Source of the DNA: Niveibacterium sp021803785
Lineage (GTDB): Bacteria; Pseudomonadota; Gammaproteobacteria; Burkholderiales; Rhodocyclaceae
Reading direction: 5' to 3'
DNA: 64,000 bases
Assembly (NCBI GenBank): GCA_027365955.1
Contig: DAHXLO010000045.1
Location: 22,973-86,972, forward strand
Part shown: positions 61,241 to 64,000 of the stretch, piece after piece
Layout of the letters: each line of letters opens with the position of its first letter
Position numbering within the stretch: the stretch's first letter is position 1
Notes under the pieces: model-generated
What the model was told of the DNA's origin: nothing
The model's input: the letters and a program-made list of their open reading frames with translations, nothing else
The model's database searches: none
Translations under genes and position numbers: made by a program

Positions 61241-62379
61241 AATTGCGCGCGCCGATTGCGCTCACGCTCGCTCTGGCGCTGCTGAGCGGTTGCTCCACAG
61301 TCAGCTCATGGTTCAGCAGGACAATCGTCGAACCGATGGCAGAGCTCAAGCCATTCACGGCATCGGCGCGCTTGGAGCAGGTGTGGCGCTTCAGCGTCGG
61401 CGCTGCTGGCAAGGCCCTGATTGAGCCGGCTTCGAATGGCGACGCCGTCTTTGTCGCGAACGAAGGCGGTGATGTCTATCGTATTGAGAACGGGCGCCAG
61501 GTCTGGCGTGCCCGGACCAAGGAAGACATCGTAGCTGGCGTAGGTGCGTCGAGCGGGCTGGTTGTGGTGGGCACGCATCGTGGCCTGGTTGCAGCGTTCG
61601 ATGCTGCAACCGGCGCGGAGCGATGGACCATCGATGTCGGTGGCGATCTTGCTGCCACGCCGCAGGTTGAGAACGACATGGTGGTCGTGCGTGTTGGCGA
61701 CTCGCGCCTTGTGGCGCTGGATGCGGCGAACGGCCGCCGTCGCTGGGTCTACACGCGCAGCACGCCGCCCTTGTCGCTGCGTGCGTTCTCCGAAATGCGC
61801 CGCGTTGAGAACTACCTCTTCGCAGGCTTCTCGGGCGGCCGTGTTGCGGCGATTACGACCAACAATGGTCAGCTGGCGTGGGAGGGGGCGGTCGCGCAGC
61901 CGCGCGGCACGACCGAGCTCGAGCGCCTGTCGGATGTCGTGGGCGTGCCGTTGCTCGGCGGCGGTGCATTGTGCGCAGGAGCCTTCCAAGGGCGTGTCAC
62001 CTGTTTCGATGTGACCAAGGGCGTTGCCGTTTGGGGGCGCGACATTTCGACGCCAGTCGGCATCGCCATGGACGCCAGCAATGTGTTTGTGACGGACGAA
62101 CGCGGCTCGGTGCATGCACTTGATCGCAGCACCGGCGCCACTGCCTGGAAGCAGGATGACTTGAAGTTGCGCAAGGTTGGTCGTCCGCTTGAATTTGATC
62201 GATACGTCGCCGTAGGTGATGTCGAGGGTTGGGTGCATCTGCTCAACAAGGCTGACGGCCACTTCGCCGCCCGCCTGCGTGCAGACAACTCGCCGCTGGA
62301 TGCGCCGCTGCTCGAACACGACGGCGGCATTGTTGCACTCTCGCGTGACGGCATCCTGTCGTACATGAAAGTGCGTTGA
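61237..62379 (+). CDS. bamB: Outer-membrane assembly lipoprotein BamB
   Basis: 380 residues, GTG start. Lipobox LLSGC with the cysteine at 19, then an eight-bladed PQQ-type beta-propeller with repeats such as GLVVVGTHRGLVAAFDAATGAERW and NVFVTDERGSVHALDRSTGATAWK. Part of the Bam complex that inserts outer-membrane beta-barrels. der follows after 10 bases. Confidence 0.94.
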   Translation: MKLRAPIALTLALALLSGCSTVSSWFSRTIVEPMAELKPFTASARLEQVWRFSVGAAGKALIEPASNGDAVFVANEGGDVYRIENGRQVWRARTKEDIVAGVGASSGLVVVGTHRGLVAAFDAATGAERWTIDVGGDLAATPQVENDMVVVRVGDSRLVALDAANGRRRWVYTRSTPPLSLRAFSEMRRVENYLFAGFSGGRVAAITTNNGQLAWEGAVAQPRGTTELERLSDVVGVPLLGGGALCAGAFQGRVTCFDVTKGVAVWGRDISTPVGIAMDASNVFVTDERGSVHALDRSTGATAWKQDDLKLRKVGRPLEFDRYVAVGDVEGWVHLLNKADGHFAARLRADNSPLDAPLLEHDGGIVALSRDGILSYMKVR

Positions 62380-62389
62380 GGTAAATGCA

Positions 62390-63718
62390 GTGAAACCCAC
62401 CCTGGTCCTCGTCGGGCGTCCGAATGTTGGTAAGTCGACGCTATTCAACCGTCTGACCCGATCGCGTGATGCGCTCGTGGCAGACATGCCCGGCCTGACG
62501 CGTGACCGTCACTACGGCATCGGTCGTCTCGGCGACCGGCCGTATTTCGTGGTCGACACGGGCGGTCTTGAGCCAGCCGCGAAGGACGGTATCCTTGCTG
62601 AAATGGCGCGCCAGGCCGATCAGGCGATCGCCGAGGCCGATGCGCTGCTGTTCATGGTGGATGGCCGCGCCGGATTGACGCCCCAAGACAAACAAATTGC
62701 CGTCGAACTGCGCCGTACCGGGCGTCCGGTTCATCTTGTCGTCAACAAGGGCGAGGGTATGAATCGCGCCGTCGTGGCTGCGGACTTCCATGAGCTTGGG
62801 TTTGGCGATCCGATCGTGATTTCCGCCTCGCACGGTGATGGTGTGCGTGGTCTGATCGATGCCGCGCTGGCGCCGTTTCCGATCGATCCGGAGGGCGAGG
62901 ACGATGGCTCGGGTGGCCCCAAGGTTGCAATCATTGGTCGTCCGAACGTCGGCAAATCGACGCTGATCAATGCGCTGCTGGGTGAGGAGCGCGTTATCGC
63001 GTTCGACATGCCGGGCACGACCCGTGATGCGATCTCCATCCCCTTCGAGCGCAATGGCAAGAACTACACGCTGATCGACACCGCTGGCCTGCGCCGCAAG
63101 GGCAAGGTGTTCGAAGCGATCGAGAAGTTCTCGGTAATCAAGACCCTGCAGGCGATCGAGCAATCGAATGTCGCGGTACTGGTGCTTGACGCCAGCCAGG
63201 ATATCTCGGAGCAGGATGCGCATATTGCCGGCTTCGCCCTGGAGTCCGGCCGCGCGATGGTGGTGGCGGTCAACAAGTGGGATGCAGTGGATAGCTATCG
63301 CCGCGAACAGCTCAAGAACGATCTGGCGCGCAAGCTCAATTTCCTGTCCTGGGCAAAGTTCCACTACATTTCGGCGCTGGAAGGCGAAGGCATTGGTGCG
63401 CTGATGCGTTCCGTCGATGGCGCCTACGCTGCGGCGATGGTCAAGCTCGCAACGCCGAAGCTGACCCGCGCGCTCCAAGCGGCGATTACGAAACAGGCGC
63501 CGCCGCGCCACGGCATTTTCCGTCCAAAGATGCGCTATGCGCACCAGGGGGGCTCCAACCCGCCGGTGGTCGTGGTGCACGGCAACGCGTTGGAGCACAT
63601 CCCTGATTCCTACAAGCGCTTCCTTGAGCGCAATTTCATGGAAGTCTTCAAGCTACAGGGCACGCCGTTGCGGATACAATTCAAAACGGCCCGCAATCCG
63701 TTCTCAGACACGGAATAG
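62390..63718 (+). CDS. der: Ribosome biogenesis GTPase Der (EngA)
   Basis: 442 residues, GTG start. Two tandem GTPase domains: GRPNVGKS at 8-15 with DTGG, and GRPNVGKS again near 184 with DTAG; NKGE and NKWD as G4 motifs. A C-terminal KH-like domain (HGIFRPKMRYAHQGG). Needed for 50S subunit assembly. hfq follows, the normal order. Confidence 0.96.
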   Translation: MKPTLVLVGRPNVGKSTLFNRLTRSRDALVADMPGLTRDRHYGIGRLGDRPYFVVDTGGLEPAAKDGILAEMARQADQAIAEADALLFMVDGRAGLTPQDKQIAVELRRTGRPVHLVVNKGEGMNRAVVAADFHELGFGDPIVISASHGDGVRGLIDAALAPFPIDPEGEDDGSGGPKVAIIGRPNVGKSTLINALLGEERVIAFDMPGTTRDAISIPFERNGKNYTLIDTAGLRRKGKVFEAIEKFSVIKTLQAIEQSNVAVLVLDASQDISEQDAHIAGFALESGRAMVVAVNKWDAVDSYRREQLKNDLARKLNFLSWAKFHYISALEGEGIGALMRSVDGAYAAAMVKLATPKLTRALQAAITKQAPPRHGIFRPKMRYAHQGGSNPPVVVVHGNALEHIPDSYKRFLERNFMEVFKLQGTPLRIQFKTARNPFSDTE

Positions 63719-63812
63719 GGCCTGGCGGGGACACGGCTGACCCCGCATTCGATCTACCCCGGGGCATGCGCCCATCGAACGAATATTACAAGCACACAAG
63801 AGGACACCCGAA

Positions 63813-64000
63813 ATGAGCAATAAAGGGCAACTGCTACAAGACCCGTTTCTGAATACGCTGCGCCGGGAACATGTTCCGGTCTCGATCTACCTGGTCAACG
63901 GCATCAAGCTGCAGGGTCAGATCGAGTCCTTCGACCAGTACGTCGTGCTGCAGGTGGACGACCGACGAAAAACTCAGCTTTACTGTTACACGGTTGGTGC
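63813..64000 (+). CDS. hfq: RNA chaperone Hfq, 5' part with divergent end
   Basis: Starts at ATG 63813 with GAGG upstream. Residues 1-46 are canonical Hfq (QLLQDPFLN, EHVPVSIYLVNGIKLQGQIE, SFDQYVVL). From residue 47 the reading is QVDDRRKTQLYCYTVGA, with no NTVTQMVYKHAIS: the Sm2 motif YKHA, found in nearly all Hfq, is absent. The first 46 codons look normal in composition; the last 50 bases have lower GC. The gene is cut by the window end, so a frameshift, insertion or assembly join at about 63950 cannot be told apart. Confidence 0.75.
   Translation, partial: MSNKGQLLQDPFLNTLRREHVPVSIYLVNGIKLQGQIESFDQYVVLQVDDRRKTQLYCYTVG

Overview
The window is a dense, high-GC chromosomal segment of a betaproteobacterium. 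Gene content and order point to the Rhodocyclales (Azoarcus/Thauera/Niveibacterium-like). Pointers are the block resB - cytochrome c4 - engB - hemB at the left end, the block ndk - rlmN - pilW - rodZ - ispG - hisS - yfgM-like - bamB - der - hfq at the right end, and a dctPQM TRAP transporter with its own sensor/regulator pair. The assignment is an inference from gene order and protein character, not from a 16S gene; no rRNA, tRNA, CRISPR array or intact insertion sequence was seen.

Left third (1-31 kb) is mostly housekeeping: cytochrome c maturation (resB), a di-heme c4, engB, hemB, a GNAT acetyltransferase, a DUF2235 hydrolase with a membrane partner, a HAD nucleotidase coupled to bioC, glycerate kinase, a TPR-GGDEF protein followed by a membrane protein with a BRO-N-like domain, bioB divergent from comF, a PAS-GGDEF-EAL protein, a 2-Cys peroxiredoxin, SulP + acylphosphatase, lrgAB, metG divergent from mrp/apbC, then tilS-accA, thyA-folA. 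A LysR regulator next to bioC is a deletion pseudogene.

Middle (31-50 kb) carries envelope and metabolic accessory genes: marC; a TolC-HlyD-ABC2-ABC2 export operon with no ATPase gene; a decayed membrane-fusion-protein fragment; a small OmpA lipoprotein; a large PLP amino-acid decarboxylase with an attenuator-like hairpin in its leader; dcd; a GST; a DUF2238 membrane protein; a zinc-ribbon protein; and a DctSR-like two-component system divergent from dctPQM with a perfect palindrome between them.

A lower-GC island at about 49.9-54.2 kb holds three coupled minus-strand genes: an OmpA-domain lipoprotein, a polytopic inner-membrane protein with a long cytoplasmic tail, and an exported protein with a von Willebrand-A-like look. 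No known system was recognised; this is the best candidate for an undescribed system. Beside it is a truncated, cytochrome-c-like gene start.

Right end (54.6-64 kb) is the conserved ndk-to-hfq block. The last 50 bases are odd: Hfq is canonical to about residue 46, then loses the universal Sm2 motif, suggesting a frameshift, insertion junction or sequence error at the window edge.
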